DNA from: Thereva unica
Taxonomy: Eukaryota; Arthropoda; Insecta; Diptera; Therevidae
NCBI GenBank assembly: GCA_949987705.1
Contig: OX465281.1
Location: 193,241,112-193,305,111 of the forward strand
DNA: 64,000 nt
Direction: 5' to 3'
Shown: positions 1 to 13,100 of the stretch, piece by piece
Layout: each line of letters opens with the position of its first letter
How positions within the stretch are numbered: position 1 is the stretch's first letter
Program-made: the position numbers and the translations under genes
The notes under the pieces: generated by a model
Database searches by the model: none
What the model saw: the letters and a program-made list of their open reading frames with translations, nothing else
Told to the model about the DNA's origin: nothing

Positions 1-1049
1 ATTCTGACCCTGTAATATCTGTATGCAGAAAAACCATGAAGAAAAACAGAAAAGCTTTCCCGAGAGATTTCATACGAATGTTAGGTATTCCAATTTTTTA
101 AATCACCGGTCTATCGGTTGCGCAGACGATATTTTGGAGGATTTTCTTGATGACATGTACTAAACTTATTTATTTCAAAATCGTAATCAGCGACCCAAAA
201 AACCTATATATACCAATTGTTTAGGCTCCTTTTCATCACCGTGAATTTTATCCACCTACATCGGCATATTTCCAGGTGTGCGGTGTGTGAGAACCTTAAT
301 ATTTATTTTACTTGGCTCTCTTTTTCTCAGTATTGTTAGGAAGATTATTATAATTGAACCCCGTAACATAGCCTGTGAATGGTGTGGACTTTAGAGTTGT
401 CTAAGCCTGAATCGTCCATCTATTCTGTTTTTTATTCTAACACTTAGCTCGTTTAGTTCTATGTAGGTATATGCTCAGGTAAAGGTCGTTACAAAAAAAT
501 GGTGGCAGCAGTGGGATACTAATTATGGATATGGTAAAGGGTAATGGTAATGGATTGGAATGGGTAGTGGTAAAGCATTAAACGAAAGGCTATGCACCCT
601 TCGTGTGCCAGGGAAAGTTAAGAACATCAGCCTCATAAACGATCACGCACCTACAGAAGAGTCCTGGAGGATAAAAAAGAACATCAGTCGGTGGCTGGCA
701 TCCTTATGCAGCCAGACAGTTATCTTGAAAGCTGAGGTTGGAGTACTTTGAGAAATTATCGTTGACTAGACAGAAACCTGAGTATTTTTGAAATATTTTT
801 TTTTTGCAAAAGTTATCAGCCAGTCTACATTCCGCATAAAAAATTCTTGTCTTCAGTGCTATATTTTCATGTAGTTTGCACAGAAATGGCGTGCTTAACA
901 GCCATTAACAAATTTTTCCTTAAAAATCAAACTCATCCTAAATAAGTACTTAAATCGCCGCAGTAGAAAAAAATGCTCACAAAAAAGAAAAACGAATAAA
1001 ATTAAATTTGAAAAATTCTCTAAAAATTTCTTAATTCTTTTCCTTTCAG
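1..1049. other. Intronic sequence upstream of exon a
   Basis: Nothing supportable was seen apart from A/T runs. Short open frames here have no recognisable domain and no splice context matching the missing Sema2 N-terminus. Confidence 0.5.
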
Positions 1050-1101
1050 GGATCGTGTTTTTCGCCTTAACTTACAGAACATCAGCCAATCAGTATGCGA
1101 G
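1050..1101 (+). CDS. Sema2a: Sema2 exon a (start of Sema domain propeller)
   Basis: The exon follows a TTTCCTTTCAG acceptor and ends at GAG|GTGAGT. It encodes DRVFRLNLQNISQSVCE, a near N-terminal Sema-domain strand, and enters with one base of a split codon. It ends in phase 0 and joins the 14122 exon across a 13,020-bp intron. No convincing upstream exon was found in 1-1049. Confidence 0.88.
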
Positions 1102-4100
1102 GTGAGTAAGCTTTTCAACTTTTTATCAGATTATAGCTGTGCACTTTTTATTGACATTTTAAGGACCTTCCCGTCTTCATCCCTCGAAACTTTCCTTTAA
1201 TTTCAACACCTTTTCACCCTCGCACACAGCAAACTTCGACGTGGCAAACAAACCTTTTACAAGAGGGACTGGAATCTGTCAAACTGAAAACTTTCAAATT
1301 CCTTCCAGGAAGGAATAAAAGGAGCAAAATAAAAAAAAATGGTGTGGGTGGATAAGAAGAAGAATAAGAATAAGAGCAAAAAAAAAAACACACCCCCGAA
1401 TTGAAATAAATTCTTGAACTGTCCTCCAGTAAGGAATTTGGATGGAAACTTTTTTTCGGCACGTTTTTAGTTCAGCCAACTGCACGGACACATCCAAACA
1501 TAAACTAACACAATTGATGGATAAAGAATGTTAGTGTTAAGATAACTTTCCAGGAGGGTAGCTTCAGCGGGGTGGGGCTGATGGGGGATGGTTATTGGAA
1601 CCGTTTTTTGTATTTAGTCACTTTATTTGTTTCCAAGCTTTAACGGTCTACGTCTGGGAATTTTAGGGGGTGTTTTTCGTACTATTTTGCCGCTTTTGTA
1701 AATAGATCACGTGCACTGCATAAAATTATTTGAGCTGTAACAAATCGAGTTCAGTATCGGGGGAGTTAATCTGGGATTTTTATTTTATGGTGGAAAAAGT
1801 ACGTCTGGAAAGTTTTTATTTCGCTTAAAAAATTGATGTTTTCAATTATTTGTTTTCATACATATTTATTAGATTGCAAAAGTTATCCAATTTTTTTGAC
1901 GAGTGTTGGCATATTTCGATAAATGAAAGTGGATGCTTTGTTTGAAAAACCAAACAATCATTCTAGTTAGCTGTGTGAGTTCTGGAATCAGTTGTGAATA
2001 AACACTTTTAGAATCATATGTTATGGCGAAGTGTTTTACAGTAGCTTCAATGCAATGTTTTAAAGATAAGGTCTGTACCGACAACACGGAATTAGAAGAT
2101 ATAATTGGGAAGCGCTCCGCCTTAGCTCGTCCTAAGCCTAGTTGAGAATCGGGGAGGGGTAAATTAATTGAAGACCTGAATGTGGATCAACACTAAGCCT
2201 TAATAAAAGTACACATAGGTAGCAAGAATAACCGCATACCACCAATCCCTTCAGATAATTAGACTTAATCACCAATCATTAGACCAATCTAACAGCAACA
2301 TCTCCCCAACAAGACCTACCACATATTCCAACTGGTCAGACAAGAGCCAATTTAGTGCGCATTTTTGGGACCCAAATATTAATCACCCGACCTCCAACGA
2401 AAAGGGGACCATACAGACAGTAGGTACAACTTGTATTAAGAGTTTGTACATAAATTACGTGAGGCGATTTTTGCAATTTTACGAAAACTGACAAAAAATT
2501 TAATGTGTGTGTGGGCATTTATCGTCAGGTTGTGCCTGAAGATCTGAGCTTCTATTCACTCTCGAGCCCTGATTTTACGGCACAAGTTCACGCTGTATCC
2601 AGTCAGACCTGAAGGCACGACGCGGTCTAGGGGCCTCGGTCGCCTGCGGCGTAAGGCGCCTAACTACCATCCCGGAGGTCCCGGGTTCGAATCCCGGCCA
2701 GCTCCACGGTCTTTCGCTTTCCCACTCCAGCGAGTTGTTTCTAGATGCCCCAATGTCATAGTCGCGATAGTAAGGTTGGGAGTGGTTAGAATAAAAATAT
2801 TGCGGCTAGGTTGTGGCGGTTTCTTCCTTCTTTACTAGAGCTGCTGGATGAAATTGCACTCTATACGATGAAAATATATTGTCGACAGAATAAAGGGCTT
2901 TTCTTGAGCCTAGGCTGTCACATAAAGAAAGGTGCAGAAACCATCCACACTCGCATTCGCGCTTGTTCGCGGGTGTTCACGGCCTGACTCTGGAGCCCCC
3001 TTAGGCATAAACGTATTGGCGCGAAGTCAGTAACGGCAGCCGCCTGCGAGAGAATTTACCATACATTTAATTTCTTCGCGCCGCCTGCGCATTGTGTCAG
3101 CAAATATGGTAGTCCTTGCATTTTAAAGGTTTTTACAGTCACCAAACTGTTTGTGACTTTATGGTTTTCGTTGAGGTCATGATCATTTTTGCGCTTGAAT
3201 TAAAAACTTGTTTTGCTAAACTGTCGGCTTCGCCTGTGTGTCACTACTAGGGAATTCAATCCCGCATCAAAATCTCAATCCCGCAATCCGCGGGATTTTC
3301 GGGACTGAAAATATTAATAGATTTTGTTTTAAATAGTTATGTTCATGAAAATAAGAACGTAACATACTACAGTCAACCAAGATATTAAAACCATTCTAAA
3401 CTGGGGGCCTCGGTAGTCTAGGGTTAAGGCGCCTGACTGCTATCCCAGGGGTCCCGGGTTCGAATCCCGGCCAGCCCCACGGTCCTTCGCCTTTTCCACT
3501 TTCCACGGTCCTTCGCCTTTTCTTCTATCCCACTTTCGTTGAGTAAAATTTCGAAAGAACCCAGTCCGGTTAAGCCTAGTTTTGCATATGATTAAGTATC
3601 CTTTACTGCACCTATATCAACGACGACGCATTGTAAAATTATTATTTGTTCGTCACTTTAAAAAAATCTGGGTAAAAAATTACGTGATTCATGCCGAAAC
3701 CTCGTCTCTTCCCCATGTGAGATTGGGGAGACTCGGCTCGACCTCCTCTCCCCTTTTAACGCTTCACGTAATTAATGGACGACCTCTAATAAGATTCTTT
3801 CCTCCTTCGCGCACTCGCAGATCGGTCAAATATGTAGCTCATTTTTTGGACACACCCAAGTCTGGAATTAATAAAAAATAATTTTTTTTAAACTATTCGT
3901 TATAAAATTGCCTTTAATTCTGTCCAGCCCGAATTTGCTCAACAACAAATGTTCACTAGACATAGAGACATTTGACAAGAGACCGTCAAATTTGGAGAAA
4001 TGGATAGGTGTCCAGGGATCGATTTGGGCTGTAACGTTATTCGATGGTTTCAGATTAGTTTTTCTTAATATAGACACTGTTATTTTTTGCAGGCAACCAC

Positions 4101-7100
4101 TTTTGCTTATACATATTCGAATAAAAACTTCGGTAGCAATTGTACCCATATCCTTAAACACTCTTTTCATTCCTCGAAACCTCAAAGTTTTTTTCCAATT
4201 GTGGGAAGAAATTAAAAAAAAAAACTAAATTCTTATAAAAATACATACTTCGTTTTTTAAACTGTCCTCAAATCCAAATTAATTTTATTACATAAATTCT
4301 TCTGGCTTAAAATGAATTTGAAAACCGTCTATAAGAAACCAATTCGTTTGTTATAACCAGCTTTTTTTTGTTCGACAAAAAACGAACGATTTCCAGCAAT
4401 TAATTATTCTATGCCAGAGGGTAAATAGACATTTCAAGGATATATACGAAGAATTTCCCAACACTGTGCACTTGATATCTTCCAATTAACTCATCACCAA
4501 AGTAAGTGCCCTTGTTGGCAGGTGCATAACCTTGATGAAAAATCGTTATTTCTGTTGTGTGTTAAAGAAGGTCTAGATCGTGAAAGTTAAGTTAGTTATG
4601 TAAGTTGAAGTTAGTCAATAAATTCATATTCTAGAAAATAACTCCTGTTCATTCCTTCGATTCATCTATCGAGATAACTTCTGTATGGTACTGGTTATGA
4701 GTGCACAACTTATACTGGTTCTATAGTTCTGAAAACGTTTTAAATGCATTTCGCTCAAACAAGTAAAAATATTAATCTAGAAATTTTCAATGTTTGTTTC
4801 TACCTTACATTTTGTGAATTATCTAATCTACTAACCACGTACCGTCTGTGTAGGCCAGCGTGTTTTTGTTCGTGGAAGGTTTAGGTTAGCATGATTTTTT
4901 AAATTGCAAAAATTAGCAATTATAGCTAGAGGGATAAGCTGACAAGTGCTACCCTTGTAATATTTATGGACAATTGACCCATAACAACAATATTGCGAAG
5001 GCCAATTGGCTAAAGTTTACTATTTTTTTTAATATCCTCTACCTAGGACCTATGTTTCCGAAACAAAAACGTCAACTGCTCCGCAATCCGTATCACCAAG
5101 ATCATTCAGACACGAATGCATTCGTTCGAACAAATGGTTTAATAGAACGTAGGGAAAATTAAAGTAGCCGCCTTCAGAGCATACAAGCACTTCCCCAGAA
5201 ACAGCAAAGGCTAACATCTCCATTTTTCCCGAGATAACCACGCAACCCCTTACTTCTTGACAATAAAATTCATTTGAATTCATTATTTGAATTTTTACTT
5301 CATTGAATCTGCTACACAAATCAGGCACTGTTCGGTCGGACTAAACCTTACATTGAGACTATTTTCCATAATTGTGTCGCAGGAGGGGTATGTACAAAGG
5401 AATTTCCGCGAGCGAGGGGAGCGAACATTTTTTTGGACTCTCTGGGGGCTCTCGCTGAATCTTTGCACAGGACCTCGAATTGTCTGGCCGTGGCACTGGA
5501 GGGGTACCAGATTGAGGAGAGTCGCTGCCGTCGGGGAAGGGCGGATTGCCCCAGTGATGGACAGGCAGGCCATTCTTTGAATTTTGTTTAAATTGGTTAT
5601 GAAACCCTTAAGCGTCATTCTGTGCCACCAAACTAAAGATCCATAAGTTACCATGGGCCTTGTGATATCCAATACATGGATTTCGGTTGCAAACCCCATG
5701 TGGAACCACAAGCTCTGCGGCAAGCCCACACGGACATGCGCGTTCTGCTCATCAGACTGTCCATGTGCTGGTTCCAGTTGAGCTTGCGGCATCTAACGTC
5801 ACTCCTAAATATTTGGCTTGTTGTGGAAAGCACTGCCTGCGAGGTTCTAAAAGTCCCGGTAGTGGTCATTTTCTGGTGAAAGGAACGTTTTGTCGGTATT
5901 GACTTTTGCTGCAGACCAGATTTAGTGCCTGCTGCACCGCGCCTTGACATGGCTCTTTCAGTTTCATCTGGAACTACTATGCCGACAACGTCAGCGTAAC
6001 ATTGGACGAAAAAGTTTCAGCAGCTCTAGGGGCTCATCTACAACAAGGCACCCGAGAAGCCGAGATAAAACTCCTCCCTGTGCACAATCTTTTGCTATCG
6101 TGCCCTCCAGAAACCCTGAACATGAGAGGCCATTAGCTTGCAAGTTCTTAGCATAGAGTCAATCCAGTTGCAGAAAGTGCTACTTAGACTGCGTATACTT
6201 AGAGCCCAAGCTATAGTATAAAAGGACGTATTGTCGAAGGCTCTCTCGATATCGACGAAGGCCGTCAGCGCAACTCCTTTGTTTAGAGCTGCGCATTCCA
6301 GCCTGACCACCAGATTGTGCAGTGCTGTCTCAGTGGACTTGCCCGCCTGGTACGCATGCTGATAGGAGCTTAGTGGTTGGTGTTGAAGATAAGTTTCCCT
6401 TATCGCCCGGTCGACAATTTTCTCCATTATCTTCAAGGCAAAAGACGACCGTCTGAAAGATTTAGCCGAGGTGCAATCCGAACGCCCTGGTGTTATACTT
6501 GGCTTAAGTATAAATGTTATGTGCACGTTCCTCCAGACAGATGGGATGTAGACATGTGCGAATGAACCCCTGAATATTTTTCATAATGAGGGAGTGACTA
6601 GGTCTTCGACACTCTTGCAGAAACTCCTCCAGCTATTTCTTTTTGCTCGTCTGATCGCCCTGTTTTACGTAGTTAGCGAGCTTTAATAACTCTCCCAGTT
6701 GCCGCTCTTCAACTCGCAACTTGGAGATCTCGTTATTCCACCATGCAGTTTTCCTGTTACCCGTCCTCGTCAGAACGGGTCAGTTATTGTTGTAAGCAGC
6801 AGTAACCCCCTCCGTAAGTAAGTCCGCGTTCGAAAATTTTCCCAGTTCGTATATCCAAGATTCCTATATGCACTCACTCTTTCCAAATGCACTCACCCAC
6901 CATAAAGTAAATGTGTCTATAGTCTGAGCACGAAGGCTCATCTGAGACTCGCCAGTCACTCACATAAGTGGCAACGTGTTGAGTGGCTAGCGTGATGTCT
7001 ATAACCTCACGTCTTCTCCAGTTGTCGAAAATAGGATCCGTGCCGCGATTTAATATGTCCAGGTCAGTAGTTGAGGTAATGAAAAAGGTATTCACCCTTG

Positions 7101-10100
7101 TTGTTCATTCCACTACTGCCCAAGCATTATGATGGGCATTCGTATCACATCCTACGATGATCTGCAGACCGCTCCTTTTACAGTGACCCATGATCTTTCA
7201 GTTCTTAGGATGGTGGTGGCTCCCTTGGGAGGTATGCCGAGCATAAGATAATCATGCTCTTGCTGCTCCCTGTTAATCTGTATCTTCACCACTCTCGGCG
7301 ATTTATCTGTGAGAGGAAAGCAGTTGGTGTTTTTATTGTAAACTACACAGGTGCGAAGGTCGCCTTCCACATCGAGAGCAAGAGCCACGCCAACTGCTTG
7401 GGTTTTTTTTCCTGGGGGTAAAAAAGCATACGCTACCGCCATGACTCATGCGCCCCTTACTGGCCGATCCCGCATGACGGTTATGTTTCACGTAAATCCA
7501 CACATACACACATATGGACACATAAGTACATGCACATACGCATATATATGGGTCTATGAACGTGAGAACTAAAAATACCCCTCTGACGTGATCCACCCCC
7601 GCGGGACTGGGTAGTAAGCATTACATCGCGGGGGTCGTTCAGCTTCATTCAGCTGCTTCTGCTCGCGGCATTTCTGTGCCTTTCTCTATTTCTTACGGCT
7701 TCTTCTTGCCTTAGCTTTTTGTGAATGGTCTTTAGGGTTGCTTCCACGTCCCTCCACATTTCCTCAGATCTCATGGTCTGTCAAGGGGCCATCACCAATG
7801 AGTTTGAGGGCACGATTTTGCACCTTGTCGAGACAAGCCAAGGTGGTTTTTGGGGCGCCTGCCCAGATATGTGAGTTGTATTCGAGGCGCGGCCGAATGT
7901 AGGATTTGTATATTGTAGCCAATGCGGCTGGCTGGAGGAGGAACTTGCATCTCTTGAGAAATCCAAGGCATTGGGAGGCTTGTTTGGCGATTTGGAATAT
8001 GTGATCGTTCCATCGCAGATGCTCCGCTAAAGTTACCCCTAGGATGTTGAGAGTTGAGTCAGCCGTTAGATTCTCTCCATCCACCGAGACAGGAGGAAGG
8101 TCGGTACAATTTTTGTTGGAGATCAGACAGTGCTTCGTTTTTGTGGCATTGAATTCGACGCGGTTCATTTCGCCCCAATGAAGAATCGATTCGATATCCC
8201 GGTTGATCGAAGCCGACATCAGTTGACGGTGGTAAAGACAAGGTCTGGCACGTGCTTGTCTTATATTGTCGAAGGAGTAAGAGAAATTCAGAGTACCGTC
8301 ATCAGCGAAGCAGTGAAGTGGGTTGGAGGGGATTGAGAGCAGATCATTAATGAAGATTAGAAAAAGTGCGGGTGAAAGAATTGACCCCTGGGGAACTCCG
8401 GCCGAAATGGCGTGGGGGTTGGATTCGACGCCATCCAATACTACCTTGATTGAACGGCATGAAAGAAAGCTCTTAATCCAGTTCCTTAGAACTAAGCGTA
8501 TACCAATAGCTTGGAGTTTATTCAACAGAGCTGGGTGCCATACTCTGTCAAAAGCCTTGGATATATCTAGAGCAACTAGGCTAGACTCACCAAAGCTGTG
8601 AATGCTTTGGTTGATACGCTCGGTTAAACACACAAGCAGATCGCCAGTAGACCGTTTAGATCTGAAGCCGTATTGCCTGTCGTGTATAATTTGGTTGGAT
8701 TCTAGATATTTCATCAGCCTTTTATTGATTATTGTCTCCATGATTTTGGAGAGAACAGAAGTAATTGCTATTGGGCGGTAGTTTAAGGGGTCGCTGGCTT
8801 CACCTTTTTTTGGGATTGGCTGAACATGAGCTAGTTTCCAAGAGTCGGGATACACTCCGGAGAAGTAAGACAGGGCAAAAAGTTTGCGCAGAGGTTTAGC
8901 CAAAGGTGAGGCACATTTTTTAAGTACCATAGGGGGGATTTTGTCGGGACCAGTGGATTTGTTGGCGTCGAGTTCTTTGAGACACCTAAACACCTCGCGA
9001 GTCCTGAAGTGAACTCCGTCCATTGAGTGGGTGGTATTCTCGAGAGTGGGGGGTGACATAGCAGCATCGGGTAAAGAAGAATTTGCGGCGAACAGAGAAG
9101 CTAATAGGTCGGCCTTGGGTTTGCTTTCTGTTATCACTTCCTTGTTGTGAATAAAAGGAGGTGTTGAGGAGGAAGTAAAATTCTTCTTGATGGCAGTTAC
9201 CAAGGACCAGAAGTTTTTGCTGCCTGTAGTGGAGTTAAGAATCTTACTTCTCAATCTATCATCAAATGATGATTTGACTTTCCTGATGATGGAGTTACAG
9301 GAGTTTCTAAGTCTGACGTACTCAAGACGAAGTGGCTCATTAGGCGAACGTCTGTATGCTCTATAGGCGGCTTCTTTAGCTTTGATTGCGTTCATACATT
9401 CCCCATTGAACCATTTGTTTGGCCTAGGCTTCACAGATTTGGTAGAGTGAGGGATGAACAAGCGCATACCCGCTCGAATAATTTTGGTGACACAGAGGGC
9501 CGCATAGTTCGCATTGGCACTACGGAAACACAAATCCCAGTCAGTGGCCTGGAAGAAGCGAATAAGACCCAACCAGTTGGCTTTCCCATAGTGCCACACA
9601 GTTCTTTTAGGAGCTGTGGTGGTTGTGGTCGAGGATGGATATGGGAAATAAGCGCTAATTAGTTTATGGTCCGAGTTGCCAAGGGGTGAGCTAACTTTGA
9701 TGGAGTACCGCGTCGGGTGGGAAGTAAGAAACAGGTCAAGGAGATGGGCTCCTTGACCTGGAATATCAGGGACTCTCGTCGGACATTTGACAATTTGGTG
9801 CAAGTTGTTGAGGCTCGCAAAGAGCTCGGCGTCTTTGCCAGGAACACTGGTGCCATTTGAGTAATTTAGCCAATGTACATTGTGAACGTTGAAATCACCC
9901 GCAACAACGATTTCGCTTTCCGGGTGGGAAAATAAAAATCCGGAAATCTGTTCAGAAATAGCATCGAAAGCTGAGGTGGTGGCCTCATTACTAATATTAG
10001 GACTCCTATATAAAAAACAGAAAAATATGACGTGGCTATGGATAATTATTTTAATCCAAAGATGATTAAAATCCGAGGATGTACTACTGTACACCTTCTG

Positions 10101-13100
10101 AAAGGCCACGTCATTCCTAATATAAATGGCTAATCCCCTATGGGCGGAAAAGTTGTGCACTAAATTATACCCTGTCACCTGAAATCGATCTAAATCAAGA
10201 TCTGGTAACACTTGGGTTTCACTCAGTGCGAAAATAGCAGGGGTATGGAGGAGTAACTCGCACGTAACGGCCAGGAAGTTCGCATTCAGTCCCCGAATGT
10301 TACAAAAATTGATTATAAAATCATTGTCACTTTGGGGACTGTTTAGCGTGAGGTCCATGACCTCATTTGTAGCCGGCCGCACCGGCGATGCATCCATCGG
10401 AGCTAACGGGAGTAGCCTTGTTGCAGTGTTATGCCTGCTAAAACAAGACGACTCCCATCAGCTGACCGATTAAGGCTGCAGCGCCGGAGCGACCGGCAGG
10501 AAGCGCGGGAAGCGGGTGGAAGAAACTTACGTGTTGTCCGTCGGTCCTTCGGTTATTGTTGTTGTTGTTGGTGGCCTTTGCTTGGTTTTTTGTTTATGTT
10601 TTATAATTATTTTTTTTATGTTATTGTTTGTTTTTGATTTATGGTATTATTTTGTGGTTTATTAATTTGTTTTTAAGTTTTCATGTGTTATAAGTTTTTT
10701 TGTTTTTTGTGTTGTTTTTGTAGTTATATTTATTGTTTCGGTTTTTGCGTTATAATGGGACTGGCGACAACACACGCCCGCACTTCACCGAGGCTCAGTC
10801 CAGACTCACAACGGTGGACACAACGGTGAATCATCGTGCCCAAAGCGGTGGAGGTATTTCCTATACCCCCATGTCCGCTCAGGAACTGCGTGAGGTCTTA
10901 ACTTACTTCCCCACGCTCCCTCGTAGCCCATATTTCCACGTTAGGGAATAGAAAAAAATAGTTGTGGGTCCCACGACCCTTAACAGACTCGTCCCACTTC
11001 GCCTGCCATTCCCTTAAAGACTCGCAGCGCGCAATCTGCCGCCGCACCCTTCTTGGCTCCCCTCTACCATATTCTGGATCATAGAGACGCATGCCCTCCC
11101 TCACCAGATTATCTACGGGAATCATCCCCGCTATCACGCTATCCTGTACGCGCAGCAAGGGCGTAGTGCACTCAACCTATATGCGGCCCTCCATTTTCGA
11201 CTGTTTGCAGTCCTGCTTAACGCTGCTGCCCACACTGGCGCTGCGTATAGCAGGACTGAGCTGACCACCCTCCCCAAGAGGAGGCGGCGACTCGGTCTAG
11301 GGCCCCCAACATTGGGCAGCATTCTTGCGAGTGCTGCACAAATCGCAGAAGCTTTGTCTGCCGTGCCCTCCAAGTGCGCTTTGAAATTTAGCCTCCGATC
11401 GATCATCACTCCCAGGTACCTTAGAGCGGGCTGTGAGTGGATGATCTGTTCCCCTACTTTTATCCTTACGGATGCTAGCTTTCGTCGCTTACTGATCAGC
11501 ACTACTTCCGTTTTGTGCTGTGCCAGCTTCAACCCAGCGCGTTCTAGCCACGTTTTTATTTCCCAGATCGCTTCGTTTGCGTACTGTTCGATGTCATCTG
11601 GATGTTTTCCTACGACAACTACCCCGATGTCATCTGCAAACCCGATCGCCACTGCTTCCTTTGGAAGACGAAGCCCCAACACATCATTATACATTGCGAT
11701 CCATAGGATAGGGCCCAGGACGGAACCTTGCGGGACACCGCATGTTTTCCCGAACACTTTAGGACCATCATCCGAATCACAATGAAGCGACCTACCCTGG
11801 AGGTAGTCGGCCACTACACGCACTAGGTACTTTGGTGTGCCTAGCTTGATCAACGCCTCAACTATTTTGTTCCACCTCGCTGAGTTGAAAGCATTTTTAA
11901 CGTCGAGGGTTATCAGTGCGCAGCAGTGATTTTTCTCTAAGGCGGGTCTTGCTATAATCCTATTACAGATCACCCGCTCGAAAAGTTTGCCTATACAACT
12001 AAGGAGGCATATCGGTCTGTAGGACGATGGGTCCCCTAGAGGTTTGTTCGGCTTCAGTAGGAGCACGAGTTTCTGCTGTTTCCATCGCTCCGGGAAGATC
12101 CCCTCTCTTAAGCACGCTGTGAAGACTTCAGCAAACCTGTCTGGCGCTATTGAAGCTGCTAGCTTCGCCGCTTTATTTGGTATGCCATCCATGCCAGGGG
12201 CCTTATTGATGGCTACCTTTTTTGCAGCCTCCAGGATCTCATCTGCGGTCACCGCAGGTATCTCTTCTGGGTCCAACTCGAGGGTGGATAGATCGACCGT
12301 GCGTACGTTCTGTGGAAACATGACATACACAATACTCTGAAGCAGCGCGGGGCAGGTGATCGGCGGAGAGCGTTTGCCCTTGACCGCTGACATAACCATT
12401 TTATAGTCTCCACCCCAGGGGTCCGAGTCTGCTTCTCTGCACAACCTTTTGAAGTGCTCGGATTTACTTCTAGCGATGGCCTTGTTCGGCATTTTTCTCG
12501 CTTCCTTATACCTCTGAAGGAGTTCATCGAAATCCAAACTGTTCCGGCTTCTCTGAGTTCTCCTTCTCGCTTTCAGACAGATCCTTCGGCATTCATCGAT
12601 CTCTGCGTTCCACCAGAAGTTTGGGGAAAGTCTACGATTGCCAGCGCGCCGTGGCATGAATGCGTCACATGCCCGTTTCACTGACTCTTCTATTTCCTCT
12701 GCCCCTTCCCTGGCCAATAGCTTGGGTGCCCAACACCCTGAAAAGGACTGCCGAAAGTCCTACTTGTTGGAGGTTGCACTGTACCACCAGCATCCTGGGG
12801 TTGTTCCTGCTGCTACGAGCCAGCAGAAGTCTCCTTTTTTGAGCCAATATCCTTTATTCTGAGTCGGCCGAGGCCGTAGAATAGGGACATGCCCTGCCCA
12901 GCTGCATGAGCAATCTCTCATCAATACTTAAGGCAAGAGTTTGACCACTGTTGCACCTTCCTACCCATCACTTGCCAAGAGGTCTCCTCAATTGGCTGGT
13001 TTTGAATTTCCAGCCTGCGGAGCACCTGTTCCGGTTCCATAAGATCATTAGGAGCCCAGAATGCGATACTACTAACAGTGCTAATGTGCTATCACAAGAA

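Larger units (their letters stand above)
2440..3786 (-). mobile_element. PIF/Harbinger-like TIR element (family T21), interrupted by two SINEs
   Basis: The ends are inverted: ACATAAATTACGTGAGGCG near 2448 and CACGTAATTAATGGACGACC near 3765-3784. They are flanked by the 3-bp direct repeat TAA at 2437-2439 and 3787-3789. Internal blocks match, in reverse orientation, the complete element at 21294-22558: the block at 2530-2620 and the CCATCCACACTCGC...GTGTTCACGGC block at 2941-2985. Two tRNA-like SINE pieces sit inside. No transposase frame is present. Confidence 0.75.

Noticed and set aside
1..1049. A further upstream Sema2 exon
   Set aside because: No segment encodes the expected CG..YYRTF-type N-terminal Sema motif between plausible splice sites.
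3403..3480. A tRNA gene candidate (A and B boxes present), also at 2.63 and 37.5 kb
   Set aside because: The same head recurs three times, in two copies attached to a non-tRNA body, the acceptor stem pairs poorly and bases differ between copies; this is a SINE head.
3868..4228. Open frames of about 105 codons on both strands
   Set aside because: Mutually overlapping, no domain, no splice or start context.
11312..11785. 157-codon plus-strand frame
   Set aside because: Antisense shadow of the R1 reverse transcriptase.
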